Shown piece after piece: positions 42,975 through 50,905 of a stretch of 64,000 nucleotides of DNA. Where the stretch lies: contig NZ_CP016463.1 in NCBI RefSeq assembly GCF_001713455.1, positions 496,001 through 560,000 of the forward strand, read 5' to 3'. The notes beneath the pieces were generated by a model, which was given only the letters and a program-made list of their open reading frames with translations, did not search any database and had not been told where the DNA came from. Source of the DNA: Bosea sp. RAC05. GTDB taxonomy: Bacteria; Pseudomonadota; Alphaproteobacteria; Rhizobiales; Beijerinckiaceae. The first letter of the stretch is position 1. Each line of letters opens with the position of its first letter. The position numbers and the translations under genes were made by a program.

Positions 42975-44146
42975 CGGTTCATTGGCTCAGCTTTTGTTGG
43001 CGTGCCGAAGGCATCCGTAAACGGGCGCGAAATCCGATCGCGACCCGAATCCAGGATGAGACTGCAGTCAATATCGAGACATCAAACGCCTTCTCGCCCG
43101 TGCCGGTGCTCAAATTTGCCGCGGAAGATGGGGTTCCGCTTCTCTTCCAGGACGGCGAACAGCTCTATCACCGTATCCTGCTCGACCCCGTCAGAGGCTG
43201 CATCAGGACAGGCGTAACGATAGCCGCTCACAAGCTCTTCAGTCCGGTCCAGTTCCTGACGTCGGACATCAGCCTGACCTCCAATATGGCGGCGAGAGAT
43301 CTCGCAGTCATGTCGCAGATCATCAGTTCCGATCGCGAGGATGTCGTTCAGGAGCTCACGCGCATCATGGACGGCGCAGTCCATCAGACGCACCAGAATG
43401 CCCTCTATGTGCCGTGTCGCGATATGGTGATCTCCGTGGAGGCCGGTCTGGAAGCAGCCTATGCCGGACAGACCGCACCTCTCCGCATTGTGGCCCGCCT
43501 TGATCCTTTCTGGCCCAGACACACCCACTGGATCCCGGTACCGGCAATGGGACGGCGGTTTTCCGTGGTGTTCGGCGCGAATGAAAAGCTGAAGGCCTTC
43601 GAATTTGCCGAGGATTACCTGGAGCGCTTCCAGGCCCAGATCCGTCGCTTCCCTCGCAATCCCCTGGAGATCAGGCCCCTGAACGATCGAAAGGTCGAGC
43701 TGAGAGACCGTGGCGATCTTCGGTCCCAGTCGACCCGCGGCTACAAGGGTCATTACGACGGCGCCACCGGGACATTGCGCGGCCTTGCTCACTATCTGCT
43801 TGGCCAAAACGTCCAGCACAGCAATGCGGAGCGCCAGTTCAAGGGGCCTTATGTGGGCTCTGGCGAGCCGTTTCTGCCGGCAGCGCTGCTGCGAGCCTGG
43901 CTTTCAACGCGGCAAGCCGCCAACGCCTACCTCGGTGGTGAAGCGCAACCGCATACCTTCGCTGCCAACGCGAAGGCTTTCGCGGACAATCTTCGGAGCT
44001 ATGCCGACAACCAGGCTGAAGAGCCTTGGGCGGAGGATTTCGCCACGACCTACGCGGGGGCAATTGATCCTGTTTTTGCCGCCTATCCCGGCTTGCTGGA
44101 AGCCACGCCTGACGAAGACGTGGATTTGGGTGCGTTGACCTATTGA
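42971..44146 (+). CDS. Large protein of the six-member plasmid family, member 6 (diverged)
   Basis: 391 residues, ATG overlapping the previous stop. The first 35 residues are basic and may not be needed; a start further in is possible. VPVLKFAAEDGVPLLFQDG resembles the EAP segment of members 1-4, and NALYVPCRDMVISV aligns with FVPCGEPVYCRK of member 3. The middle has HTHWIPVPAMGRRFSVVFGANE; the C-terminus is helical (FADNLRSYADNQAEEPW). It is the least similar of the six, so membership is moderate. Confidence 0.75.
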   Translation: MTVHWLSFCWRAEGIRKRARNPIATRIQDETAVNIETSNAFSPVPVLKFAAEDGVPLLFQDGEQLYHRILLDPVRGCIRTGVTIAAHKLFSPVQFLTSDISLTSNMAARDLAVMSQIISSDREDVVQELTRIMDGAVHQTHQNALYVPCRDMVISVEAGLEAAYAGQTAPLRIVARLDPFWPRHTHWIPVPAMGRRFSVVFGANEKLKAFEFAEDYLERFQAQIRRFPRNPLEIRPLNDRKVELRDRGDLRSQSTRGYKGHYDGATGTLRGLAHYLLGQNVQHSNAERQFKGPYVGSGEPFLPAALLRAWLSTRQAANAYLGGEAQPHTFAANAKAFADNLRSYADNQAEEPWAEDFATTYAGAIDPVFAAYPGLLEATPDEDVDLGALTY

Positions 44147-44187
44147 TCTGGGTTGTGACCGGCGAGCCCTATCCCCATAGTCGCGTC

Positions 44188-44820
44188 ATGAATACGCCTT
44201 CCAATCCTTCGGTCCAAGACCTGCTTCATCGCCTCGCCGAGCCCCGCCGTGCCGTGGGCGCGAACCCCTTCTCGCTTGTCATCGACCTCGATGGTGGCAA
44301 GGTGCGGTTTGTCGTCCGGCCAGGCGGGCGGGTCCGGATTTCCAACCTCATCATCCCTGGTCAATCGCTGGGAGCATACGCTGTTGGCGACAGGCTTTTG
44401 CGGCTCGACCTGCAGGCCAAGGTCACCGGGCGCAGTGTCTCCTGGATCCAGACCGAGGTGTTCGATGCTGCTTCTGTCGGGCGGGCGGTCGAGAATGATC
44501 TCGTCGCTCACGTCCTCGGCCACATGGTCCAGGCCATCGAAAGCCGTCGAAAGCTCTTCGTCGAGGCGGAACTCGTCGACATTCAGCGGGACCTGCACGC
44601 GCGTTCGAGCGAGATCAGCCAAATCGAATCCGAGATCGCGCGCCGGAAACTGAAGCTTCGACACCTCAAGCGCGTCAGTGCGGCGGAGGTAGAACGGCTC
44701 GGACAACGCTCGGCCGAGCTCCGCCTGATTCTGACGCAGTTACGCACTGGAGAGCCAGCAGATGATCTGGCAGGTGACGTCGAAGACAATGATGCAGACG
44801 CCCCGGTTCCGGCTATGTGA
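44188..44820 (+). CDS. Hypothetical coiled-coil protein
   Basis: 210 residues from ATG 44188; a TTG at 44143 would overlap the preceding gene. N-terminal alpha/beta part with NPFSLVIDLDGGKVRFVVRP and VGDRLLRLDLQAKVTGRS; C-terminal coiled coil (IESRRKLFVEAELVDIQRDL and SEISQIESEIARRKLKLRHL) and a short acidic tail. No signal or membrane segment. Closes the rightward group behind members 5 and 6, 41 bases after the second. Function unknown. Confidence 0.75.
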   Translation: MNTPSNPSVQDLLHRLAEPRRAVGANPFSLVIDLDGGKVRFVVRPGGRVRISNLIIPGQSLGAYAVGDRLLRLDLQAKVTGRSVSWIQTEVFDAASVGRAVENDLVAHVLGHMVQAIESRRKLFVEAELVDIQRDLHARSSEISQIESEIARRKLKLRHLKRVSAAEVERLGQRSAELRLILTQLRTGEPADDLAGDVEDNDADAPVPAM

Positions 44821-45238
44821 GCAACGGCAAGTGTTGCTGTCATGTCTCGCGTGAATCAATTTCGTTCGACTTCCGCAGAACCGCTTGTTGGGTTCATGCG
44901 TCTAGGCTAAGGATCGACGGTCGATCCTAGAAGGATACCGAACAGTGGCCCGCCTCGTGTCTGTCATCGTCACATCGATGCCGACCTCCGCCAAAAGCAA
45001 TTGGCGGGGACACGCTGGCTATTGCGTTCGCTCAACGAGGTTGGACTCGCAGTTTCCGCTGCAGCCACTCAGCGAAGGTAGCCACATCCGGACGGCGCAA
45101 TCCGAGATTTCGACAAGCTGATCGAAATCGGATGCCCAGACCGGATACCCCCTAAGGTTCCGGTCGATACAGGTCCCCCATAGAACCGTCAGGTTCGGAC
45201 CCTCGCACCGGGACAAGTTCCCGAAGAGGAGCCGCGCC
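44821..45238. promoter_or_regulatory. Leader region with a large palindrome upstream of the Myb-repeat gene
   Basis: No gene is supported here. A near-perfect palindrome CTA-A-GGATCGAC-G-GTCGATCC-TAG lies at 44907-44930; its core ATCGACNGTCGAT equals that at the HU promoter (25273-25285). TTGTTG (44885-44890) with TAAGGA 17 bases later is a possible promoter overlapping it. The remaining 300 bases form a long untranslated leader or hide a small gene; a 73-codon antisense frame (45019-45240) is noted but unsupported. Confidence 0.4.
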
Positions 45239-46891
45239 ATGCACGGTACCAGATGGACCCCGGAACTGGATGCAGAGATCATCCGGCTCCGTCGCGACGA
45301 GAAGCTGACGGCCAAGAAGATCGCACTGCGCGTCGACCGCAAGGTCGGGGCCGTCTTCGCGCGCTTCCGCAATCTCGACGCTCTGGTCATGGAGCGCCGC
45401 GAGTGGTCGGCCGACGAGGTCGCGCGTCTTCACGAGCTCCTCGGCGACGAGACCATCACCATCCGCGATGTCGCGGTCCGTCTCGGTCGCAACGAGGCTG
45501 CCGTGCGCTGGAAGCTCGACCATCTTGGGATCAAGCCTGGCCGTCGGCTGGACTGGACCCCCGAGCAGCTCGACATGCTTCGAGATGCCCTGCTGAAGGA
45601 TCCCGACATCAGCAACCGGGCCATTGCAGGCATGCTGGGTCGTGCGGAGAGCGGTGTGAGCGCCAAGATCACCGAGCTCGGCCTGCGGCCGCAGCGCATC
45701 TGGAGTGAGATCCAGGTCGCGCAGCTCAAGGCGGCAGCCTCGGCCGAGGCCGCAGCTGAGGCGACTGGGCGTGACCTTGGCTCGGTTCGGGCAAAGGCGA
45801 CCGCTCTGGGGATCCGTTTCCAGGGCTCGATCGACCGTTCCTGGACGGATGAGGCTGACGGTCAGCTGAAGGCACTGCTGGAAGAGCGCGGATCCGGCGC
45901 CAATGCGCTTGGTTCGATCGCTTCCGATCTCGGTCGGACTTCGCGGGCCATTCGTCTGCGAGGGCTGAAGCTTGGTCTGATCGGCAAGGCGCGCCGGCGC
46001 CGTCCCATGGACGAGGCCGGTCGTGCTGAAATCGCCGAGGCGGCTCGCAGCGGGATCTCGATCACGATTGCCAGTCAGAAGCTGGGCCGCGACGTCCGGA
46101 CGCTGAAGGCGATTGCCGACGAGATGGGACTGGCGTTCAAGGCCGCCCCCCGCGGCCCTGCGCTCAAGCGCCCGGCTGTGGTCAAGCCTGTCGCGGCGAT
46201 CGGCGGTGCTTCGGTGCGGATCCCTTCCGCCATCGAGCGCGAGACCAAGCGCGAGATGATCCGGCTGGCGGCCGAGGCAACTGTCCCGGTCCGTCGGATC
46301 GAGGCCGTCGCAAAGCCCATCGGCAAGGCGAAGGTCGCAGCGCCGGCCAAGCCGCCAGGCGCTGTGGCAAAGCGGCCCGTGGTCGAGCCGATGACCGCGA
46401 AGGCTCCGGTCCTGCGCGTCCTCGAGGCGCAGTCCGTGGCTGGTCGCCTGGCTGCTCGCGCAGCGCCCGCAGTGGAGAAGCCCGAGCGCGCGGAGGCTCC
46501 GCGTGTCGAGGCTCTGCCTGCGCGTGTCGAGGCTCTGCCTGCGATCGTCAAGGCGCCGGCTGCGCCTCGCCGCAATGGGAAGTCGAGCTTCGGTTCGATT
46601 GCACCGGTCCGGCGCGGCAAGGACGGTGGCCGTGATGCAGCTCTGGCCATCCAGGCCAGCACTGCTGATGCGGTTGCCCGCTTCCTGGCTGAGCGTGGAG
46701 TGACGCGGGCGGTGGTCGATCCTGTCGAGGGCGCGATCACGGCGATCCGGGCGCGAGGCTACTCGCTGGTCCGGGTGGGCGACGGCTTCATGATCGATGG
46801 CCGTGTCAGCCTTGAGGATACCCAGGCGCTGCTCGCCTTCGCGAACGAGCGCCGCATTCCGACGCCTGGTTTCATGCAGGCGGCGGAATGA
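45239..46891 (+). CDS. DNA-binding protein with repeated Myb/SANT-like helix-turn-helix units
   Basis: 550 residues, GAGGAG box upstream. At least four, perhaps five, units of about 50 residues with a Trp start and an IA..LGR...AVR...LGL helix-turn-helix: WTPELDAEIIRLRR, WSADEVARLHELLG..., WTPEQLDMLRDALL..., WSEIQVAQLKAAAS..., WTDEADGQLKALLE..., then LGRDVRTLKAIADEMGL (residues 1-300). The style is that of GcrA and phage terminase-type Myb-like domains. Residues 300-470 are an Ala/Pro/Lys-rich linker containing a 7-residue tandem duplication; the C-terminal 75 residues (VARFLAERGVTRAVVDPVEG, YSLVRVGDGFMIDGR) form a separate folded unit. Multivalent DNA binding suggests a plasmid nucleoid or segregation protein. 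Confidence 0.82.
   Translation: MHGTRWTPELDAEIIRLRRDEKLTAKKIALRVDRKVGAVFARFRNLDALVMERREWSADEVARLHELLGDETITIRDVAVRLGRNEAAVRWKLDHLGIKPGRRLDWTPEQLDMLRDALLKDPDISNRAIAGMLGRAESGVSAKITELGLRPQRIWSEIQVAQLKAAASAEAAAEATGRDLGSVRAKATALGIRFQGSIDRSWTDEADGQLKALLEERGSGANALGSIASDLGRTSRAIRLRGLKLGLIGKARRRRPMDEAGRAEIAEAARSGISITIASQKLGRDVRTLKAIADEMGLAFKAAPRGPALKRPAVVKPVAAIGGASVRIPSAIERETKREMIRLAAEATVPVRRIEAVAKPIGKAKVAAPAKPPGAVAKRPVVEPMTAKAPVLRVLEAQSVAGRLAARAAPAVEKPERAEAPRVEALPARVEALPAIVKAPAAPRRNGKSSFGSIAPVRRGKDGGRDAALAIQASTADAVARFLAERGVTRAVVDPVEGAITAIRARGYSLVRVGDGFMIDGRVSLEDTQALLAFANERRIPTPGFMQAAE
46501..46542 (+). repeat. Perfect 21-bp tandem duplication inside the Myb-repeat gene
   Basis: Two identical 21-base units (46501-46521 and 46522-46542) encoding RVEALPA twice in the linker of the preceding gene. 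In-frame, so length variation would be tolerated; a recent slip or selection for linker length. Confidence 0.9.
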
Positions 46892-46956
46892 CCATCAAGG
46901 CGCTTCCGGCCGATCGGGTCGGAAGCGCCGCATGGCTCCAATGAACGAGAAGATCG

Positions 46957-47502
46957 ATGGGTATCGAGTTTCCGGCACTGGTTCTCAATGCGGATTGCCG
47001 GCCGCTGAGCTACACGCCCCTGTCGCTGTGGGGATGGGAGGATGCCGTCAAGGCCGTCCTTCTGGATCGCGTCTCGGTAATGGCCGAGTACGACGAGGTC
47101 GTGCGTAGTCCGTCCTTCGAGATGCGGCTGCCGTCCGTCATTCTGCTGCGGCAGTACGTGGACATGAACCGTCGAGCCGCGTTCTCGCGCTTCAACCTGT
47201 CGCTGCGCGACGGGTTTGCGTGCGCATATTGCGGCGACAAGAACGATCTGACGTTCGATCACGTTCATCCGCGCTCGCGCGGTGGGCCGCTGACGTTCGA
47301 GAACATCGTCCTGGCCTGCATGCCGTGCAACGGGAAGAAGGGGAACCGGACGCCAGAAGAGGCGGGGATGACGCTGCGGGTGAAGCCCTATGCGCCCACC
47401 CAGGCCCAGCTGGTCGACATCGGCAAGCGCTATCCCCCGCCGAACGTCCACAAGTCCTGGATCGATCACGCCTACTGGGACGTGCCGCTCGATCCGGATT
47501 GA
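46957..47502 (+). CDS. HNH endonuclease family protein
   Basis: 181 residues, 65 bases after the preceding gene. LVLNADCRPLSYTPLSLWGW and AVKAVLLDRV begin the family of small bacterial HNH proteins (HNH_5 type). Zinc and catalytic motif: CAYC (89-92), DLTFDHVHPRSRGG with Asp101-His102, NIVLACMPCNGKKGN (Cys121, Cys124, Asn130). Such proteins are widespread in chromosomes; their role is not settled (nicking or repair). Ends in front of a bidirectional hairpin. Confidence 0.92.
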   Translation: MGIEFPALVLNADCRPLSYTPLSLWGWEDAVKAVLLDRVSVMAEYDEVVRSPSFEMRLPSVILLRQYVDMNRRAAFSRFNLSLRDGFACAYCGDKNDLTFDHVHPRSRGGPLTFENIVLACMPCNGKKGNRTPEEAGMTLRVKPYAPTQAQLVDIGKRYPPPNVHKSWIDHAYWDVPLDPD

Positions 47503-47510
47503 ACATGAAA

Positions 47511-47549
47511 AAGCCCGCGCTGCCACCCTTTCAGGGGCTGCGCGGGCTT
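47511..47549. terminator. Bidirectional hairpin terminator between convergent genes
   Basis: AAGCCCGCGC and GCGCGGGCTT arms (47511-47520, 47540-47549), flanked by AAAA on the left and TTCC on the right. Serves the HNH gene on the plus strand and acpP on the minus strand. Confidence 0.8.
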
Positions 47550-47565
47550 CCTGGTCGACCCGAAA

Positions 47566-47814
47566 TCAGGCCGCCAGCTTCCCGAGCTTCTCGGTGATCC
47601 AGTCGGTCGCCGCGCCGACGGAATCGAGCTTGGCCGACTCGTCGTCGGGGATCTCGATGTTGAACTCCTCCTCGAAGGCCATCACCAGCTCGACCAGGTC
47701 GAGGGAGTCGGCGCCGAGATCGTCCATGATCTTGGCGTCGCGCGTGACGACTTCCTTCTCGACGCCGAGGCTCTCGACAACGACTTTCTGAACTCGCTCG
47801 AAGATGTCGCTCAT
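47566..47814 (-). CDS. acpP: Acyl carrier protein
   Basis: 82 residues. [20 protein letters not shown] with Ser37 as the phosphopantetheine attachment site, followed by [17 protein letters not shown]; close to bacterial AcpP (77-80 residues) in length and sequence. Carries acyl chains as thioesters for fatty acid or specialised lipid synthesis. No fatty-acid, acyltransferase or polyketide gene is near, so it is an isolated, accessory copy. Ends at the bidirectional terminator. A regulatory or stand-by role is possible. Confidence 0.95.
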   Translation of the reverse strand: MSDIFERVQKVVVESLGVEKEVVTRDAKIMDDLGADSLDLVELVMAFEEEFNIEIPDDESAKLDSVGAATDWITEKLGKLAA

Positions 47815-47991
47815 GTGTTCCTGCTATCTGTGGTGGCTGTGCCAGCGTTGAGGCCCATGGTCGGCGACTGACTATCGCTGGCCGCCAAGGACTGAATTCA
47901 CAATCCTATCGAGGCGCGATCCTGTCAAACCGGCAGCCAGAAAAAATGCCCGGCCGTGTCTGAAATCCGGGGATAGCCGAGCGGCTCAGGC

Positions 47992-48414
47992 TCAGCGATC
48001 GTTGTGAGCAAGCAGGGGCAACTCTGCCCGCTGGCGCGTCGGCACAATCAGCAGCGCCAGCAAAACCGCCATGTGGACGAGAAAAGCCAGCACAGGGCCG
48101 CCGGCCATTTGTGCAGCAATCGGCGCGATCACGAAGGTCATCAGGGCGGGCACCGGGCGAATCCCGAAATCACGGGCACGCGCAACGACAGCGCATCCCA
48201 TCGCGATCAGCATCGCCGACAGCAGGATTGCACCGGTAAAACCGGCCGGATTGAACTGGTCAGGCGCACCAGACTGCGTCTGCATGCCGAGATTGACGAG
48301 GTGTGATCCGGCAGCTCCCATGATGGAAACGAGGATCAGCCTCACCAGGAATCCGACGCGGCCAATGGGGATCTTCGTCGGAAACACGAAAAGCAGGGGG
48401 CGGCGCAGGTTCAT
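47992..48414 (-). CDS. Small membrane protein, DUF805-like
   Basis: 140 residues from ATG 48414. Four probable membrane segments: VGFLVRLILVSIMGAAG, GFTGAILLSAMLIAMGCAVV, VPALMTFVIAPIAAQMAG and LAFLVHMAVLLALLIVP. The order IGRVGFLVR..., ARDFGIRP resembles DUF805 proteins (R.xxFw, RxxDxGxS). Function unknown. 177 bases downstream of acpP's start on the same strand. Confidence 0.7.
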   Translation of the reverse strand: MNLRRPLLFVFPTKIPIGRVGFLVRLILVSIMGAAGSHLVNLGMQTQSGAPDQFNPAGFTGAILLSAMLIAMGCAVVARARDFGIRPVPALMTFVIAPIAAQMAGGPVLAFLVHMAVLLALLIVPTRQRAELPLLAHNDR

Positions 48415-48685
48415 CGCCCTGCCCTCAGCGGCCCGCGGCTGCTCACGAGCCGAAATGTCAGCTTGCCACCCTTGATCGCGGTGATGGCCACCGGGCGACA
48501 CGGTTTGGGCTTGGCCTTCACTGAGCAGGCAGGGATACGCATCATCGAGATCTCCGGAATCGATCCTTCAATTGTAGCAAGGATCACCGCAATTCAGACC
48601 GAGCCCCCTCGATATCCACCGAAAGGCCCTTTTGGTGGCTTTCATGGCCATCCCATAGCGTTGGCGCCTGACGGGAGAGCCTCCA

Positions 48686-49465
48686 ATGCCAGCCATCGAG
48701 ACAGGACATCACCTCACTGAGCTTCTGCGGTCGAAGATCGAGCAGCTCGGCTTCGCGCTGGTTGGTGAAATGCGCTGGGGCTACCAGATCGCCCGCGACG
48801 GCGAGAAGATCTCGACGCTGGATGCCTCGATCCAAGACGATCGCCTGAACATGACGCTCTGGCCGCAGTCGCATCCCGGTGAGGTTCTCTACAGCTGCAA
48901 TCCGCGGCTGTCTGATGCCACGCTGGTCAATGAATCAGTGGATAACCTCGAAGGTCTGATGCGGGCATGGCTCGTGCGCGAGGGCCTGATGGAAACAGCC
49001 GAGTTTCCGACTGACTACGCGCTGCAGAAGTGGCTCGGGCTGACGTCGTCAGTTCGGACCGGCCGCGAAAAGCCGCGGCAGCCGTCGAGCTCGCAGATCG
49101 CCTATCGTCTCGGCGAAGGCCCAGGAGCGCTCATTCGCGGCACAACACCGGCGTGCAGGGACCTGGTCCGGACGGCGCGCGAGCTGGAAGGGGCGTTCGA
49201 TCGGCCGCGCGCGCTGGCACTGGCGCACTTGGCTGCGCAGACGCCTGAGGGTCGTGATGCGGGCCTGGGGTTCGTCGTCCGCTCGGCACGGAGAGCCGTC
49301 CGGGGGCGACTGCACGACTATGACATGGCCTGGGAGGTCGGTTCGCTCAATCGTGCCGTGGTCGGGCTCGTCCGCCCGCGCGATACGCTGTCGCTGTTCA
49401 TGGACGAGGCGTGCCGTCCTGCGCCTGTGATCGAGACCAACGTGGCCCCGGCGCCTTCCTTCTGA
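48686..49465 (+). CDS. Hypothetical protein
   Basis: 259 residues. N-terminal unit with LLRSKIEQLGFALVGEMRWGY, TLDASIQDDRLNMTLWPQSH; middle basic linker; C-terminal helices with ACRDLVRTARELEGAF and VRSARRAVRGRLHDYDMAWEV. GAGAG box before the start. Convergent with the Myb/zinc protein, 11 bases between stops. No recognised family. Confidence 0.72.
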   Translation: MPAIETGHHLTELLRSKIEQLGFALVGEMRWGYQIARDGEKISTLDASIQDDRLNMTLWPQSHPGEVLYSCNPRLSDATLVNESVDNLEGLMRAWLVREGLMETAEFPTDYALQKWLGLTSSVRTGREKPRQPSSSQIAYRLGEGPGALIRGTTPACRDLVRTARELEGAFDRPRALALAHLAAQTPEGRDAGLGFVVRSARRAVRGRLHDYDMAWEVGSLNRAVVGLVRPRDTLSLFMDEACRPAPVIETNVAPAPSF

Positions 49466-49476
49466 GGGCTGGCTGC

Positions 49477-50031
49477 TCAGAACCAGTCTGAATCGTCCTG
49501 GCTGCGGCAGCGCTTGCAGATCCGGTTGCCCGCACCTGACGAATTGAAGGGTCGCTCGCAGCACAGGCACCGGCGAATCATCGCCATGCTGCGCCGGTCG
49601 GAGGTGGCCTTGGGTCGGGCTGCGGCTGCCTCCGCTTTGGCGAGCAGATCCGCTTGAGGGATCACGATCGCATCGCGCATCGCGCGACTCGATTCGAACT
49701 TCTCGACGAGCTTCGAAGCGACTGCATCGACGCTTCGCCCGATCGTATCGGCCACCTCCGTGATCCGAATTCGACCGTCGTCGTCCCGGCACAGGTTGAC
49801 CGCATCGTCGAGGCGCCGGTCCTCTTCCGCCGTCCATTTCTTCCTGTGGTGACCCTTATCTTCCGCTCTGCGCGGGAGATTCAGGCGGCTCGCCTCCGTC
49901 TGGATGGCGCCCTCGGGACGCTCCATCAGAACCGAGATGAGGAAGATGCTCCCGATCGATTCCCAGAACCGCATCAGGTCTCTTTTGTCGGTCTCGGTCC
50001 AAGGACGGCGAGTGGTTTCCAGAACGGTCAT
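49477..50031 (-). CDS. GcrA-like regulator: two Myb-type units and a zinc ribbon
   Basis: 184 residues from ATG 50031; the frame is open upstream but Arg/Ser-rich. Unit 1: RPWTETDKRDLMRFWE... and ERPEGAIQTEASRLNL; unit 2: KKWTAEEDRRLDDAVN... with IGRSVDAVASKLVEKF; C-terminus RRCLCCERPFNSSGAGNRIC with CKRC, a zinc ribbon also found at the end of many GcrA proteins. GcrA helps sigma-70 open promoters in alphaproteobacteria. It lies divergently next to the traM operon, so control of transfer genes is a natural inference. Confidence 0.8.
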   Translation of the reverse strand: MTVLETTRRPWTETDKRDLMRFWESIGSIFLISVLMERPEGAIQTEASRLNLPRRAEDKGHHRKKWTAEEDRRLDDAVNLCRDDDGRIRITEVADTIGRSVDAVASKLVEKFESSRAMRDAIVIPQADLLAKAEAAAARPKATSDRRSMAMIRRCLCCERPFNSSGAGNRICKRCRSQDDSDWF

Positions 50032-50153
50032 TCCTGGGCTCTCATTTGACTTTCGAAGAAACGTGGATGAGAACTTTCTGCCCGTCAAGGAATAAGCCCT
50101 GTTGCCAAACAGGAATGGAATCGCGAACCTTTGACGACGTTGGATGGAGCCAC

Positions 50154-50858
50154 ATGAGCCGTACCGATTCGCAGCAGGCCAAGCCGAAGGCCTCCGGAAA
50201 GCCTCAGGCATTCCGGGCGACCGCTGCGCGTCCTCATCACGATGAGGCTGTCGCGACGGAGATGTCGCGCAATGCCTTCTCGCGGGAGCGCTACGAGTTC
50301 CTCCTGCGCACGCTGTTCGCTGTGCTCGGCGTCCTGACGATCTCTGTGATCGCGAATGTCTTTTTCGGAATGCGGCCGGTGCAGGTTCGCTACTTCGCGA
50401 CCGACCCCGAGGGCGGGATCCGGGAAGTGATCCCGCTGGAGCGCCCGATCCAGACGACCAACGAGGTCCTGAACTGGGCAACCGACTCGGTCATTCGGTC
50501 TTTCACGCTCAATTTCGCCAACTACCAGACCCAGCTGAACGAGTACCGGCTGTCCTACACCGACAGCGGCTGGCGCAGCTTCCAGGACGCGCTGCAGCGC
50601 TCGAAGATCCTCGACACCATCATCAAGGAGCAGCTTGCGCTGGTGGCTGTGCCCCAGGGCGCTCCGGTCGTCGTCAGCCAGGGCATCATCGGCGAAGGCT
50701 CCCGCTATGGCTGGCGTATCGAGTTCCCGGTCCTGCTGACCTACGAGAACGTGTCCGGCCGCCACTCCGAAAGCCGCAACGTCGAGCTCGTCGTCGTTCG
50801 GCGTCCTGAATCCGAGAACCCGCGTGGGCTCGGCATCGCGCAGATCTTCGCGAGGTGA
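50154..50858 (+). CDS. traM: TraM/DotI (IcmL) inner-membrane type IVB secretion protein
   Basis: 234 residues from ATG 50154 (TGGAG upstream). Cytoplasmic 48 residues, one membrane segment (FLLRTLFAVLGVLTISVIANVFF), then a periplasmic NTF2-like domain with VLNWATDSVIRSFTLNFANYQ, the DotI/TraM core, and LALVAVPQGAPVVVSQGII. Forms part of the inner-membrane complex of the conjugation apparatus. First gene of an operon traM-traN-traO-traP, the same order as in R64. Confidence 0.93.
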   Translation: MSRTDSQQAKPKASGKPQAFRATAARPHHDEAVATEMSRNAFSRERYEFLLRTLFAVLGVLTISVIANVFFGMRPVQVRYFATDPEGGIREVIPLERPIQTTNEVLNWATDSVIRSFTLNFANYQTQLNEYRLSYTDSGWRSFQDALQRSKILDTIIKEQLALVAVPQGAPVVVSQGIIGEGSRYGWRIEFPVLLTYENVSGRHSESRNVELVVVRRPESENPRGLGIAQIFAR

Positions 50859-50905
50859 TCGCAGTGCCTCGTCCCCTCCCCTCTCAACATGCGGCAGAGA
50901 TCGGA

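Noticed and set aside
45019..45240. 73-codon antisense frame in the leader of the Myb-repeat gene
   Set aside because: Protein-like composition, but its start overlaps the start codon of a well-supported gene and there is no independent support.
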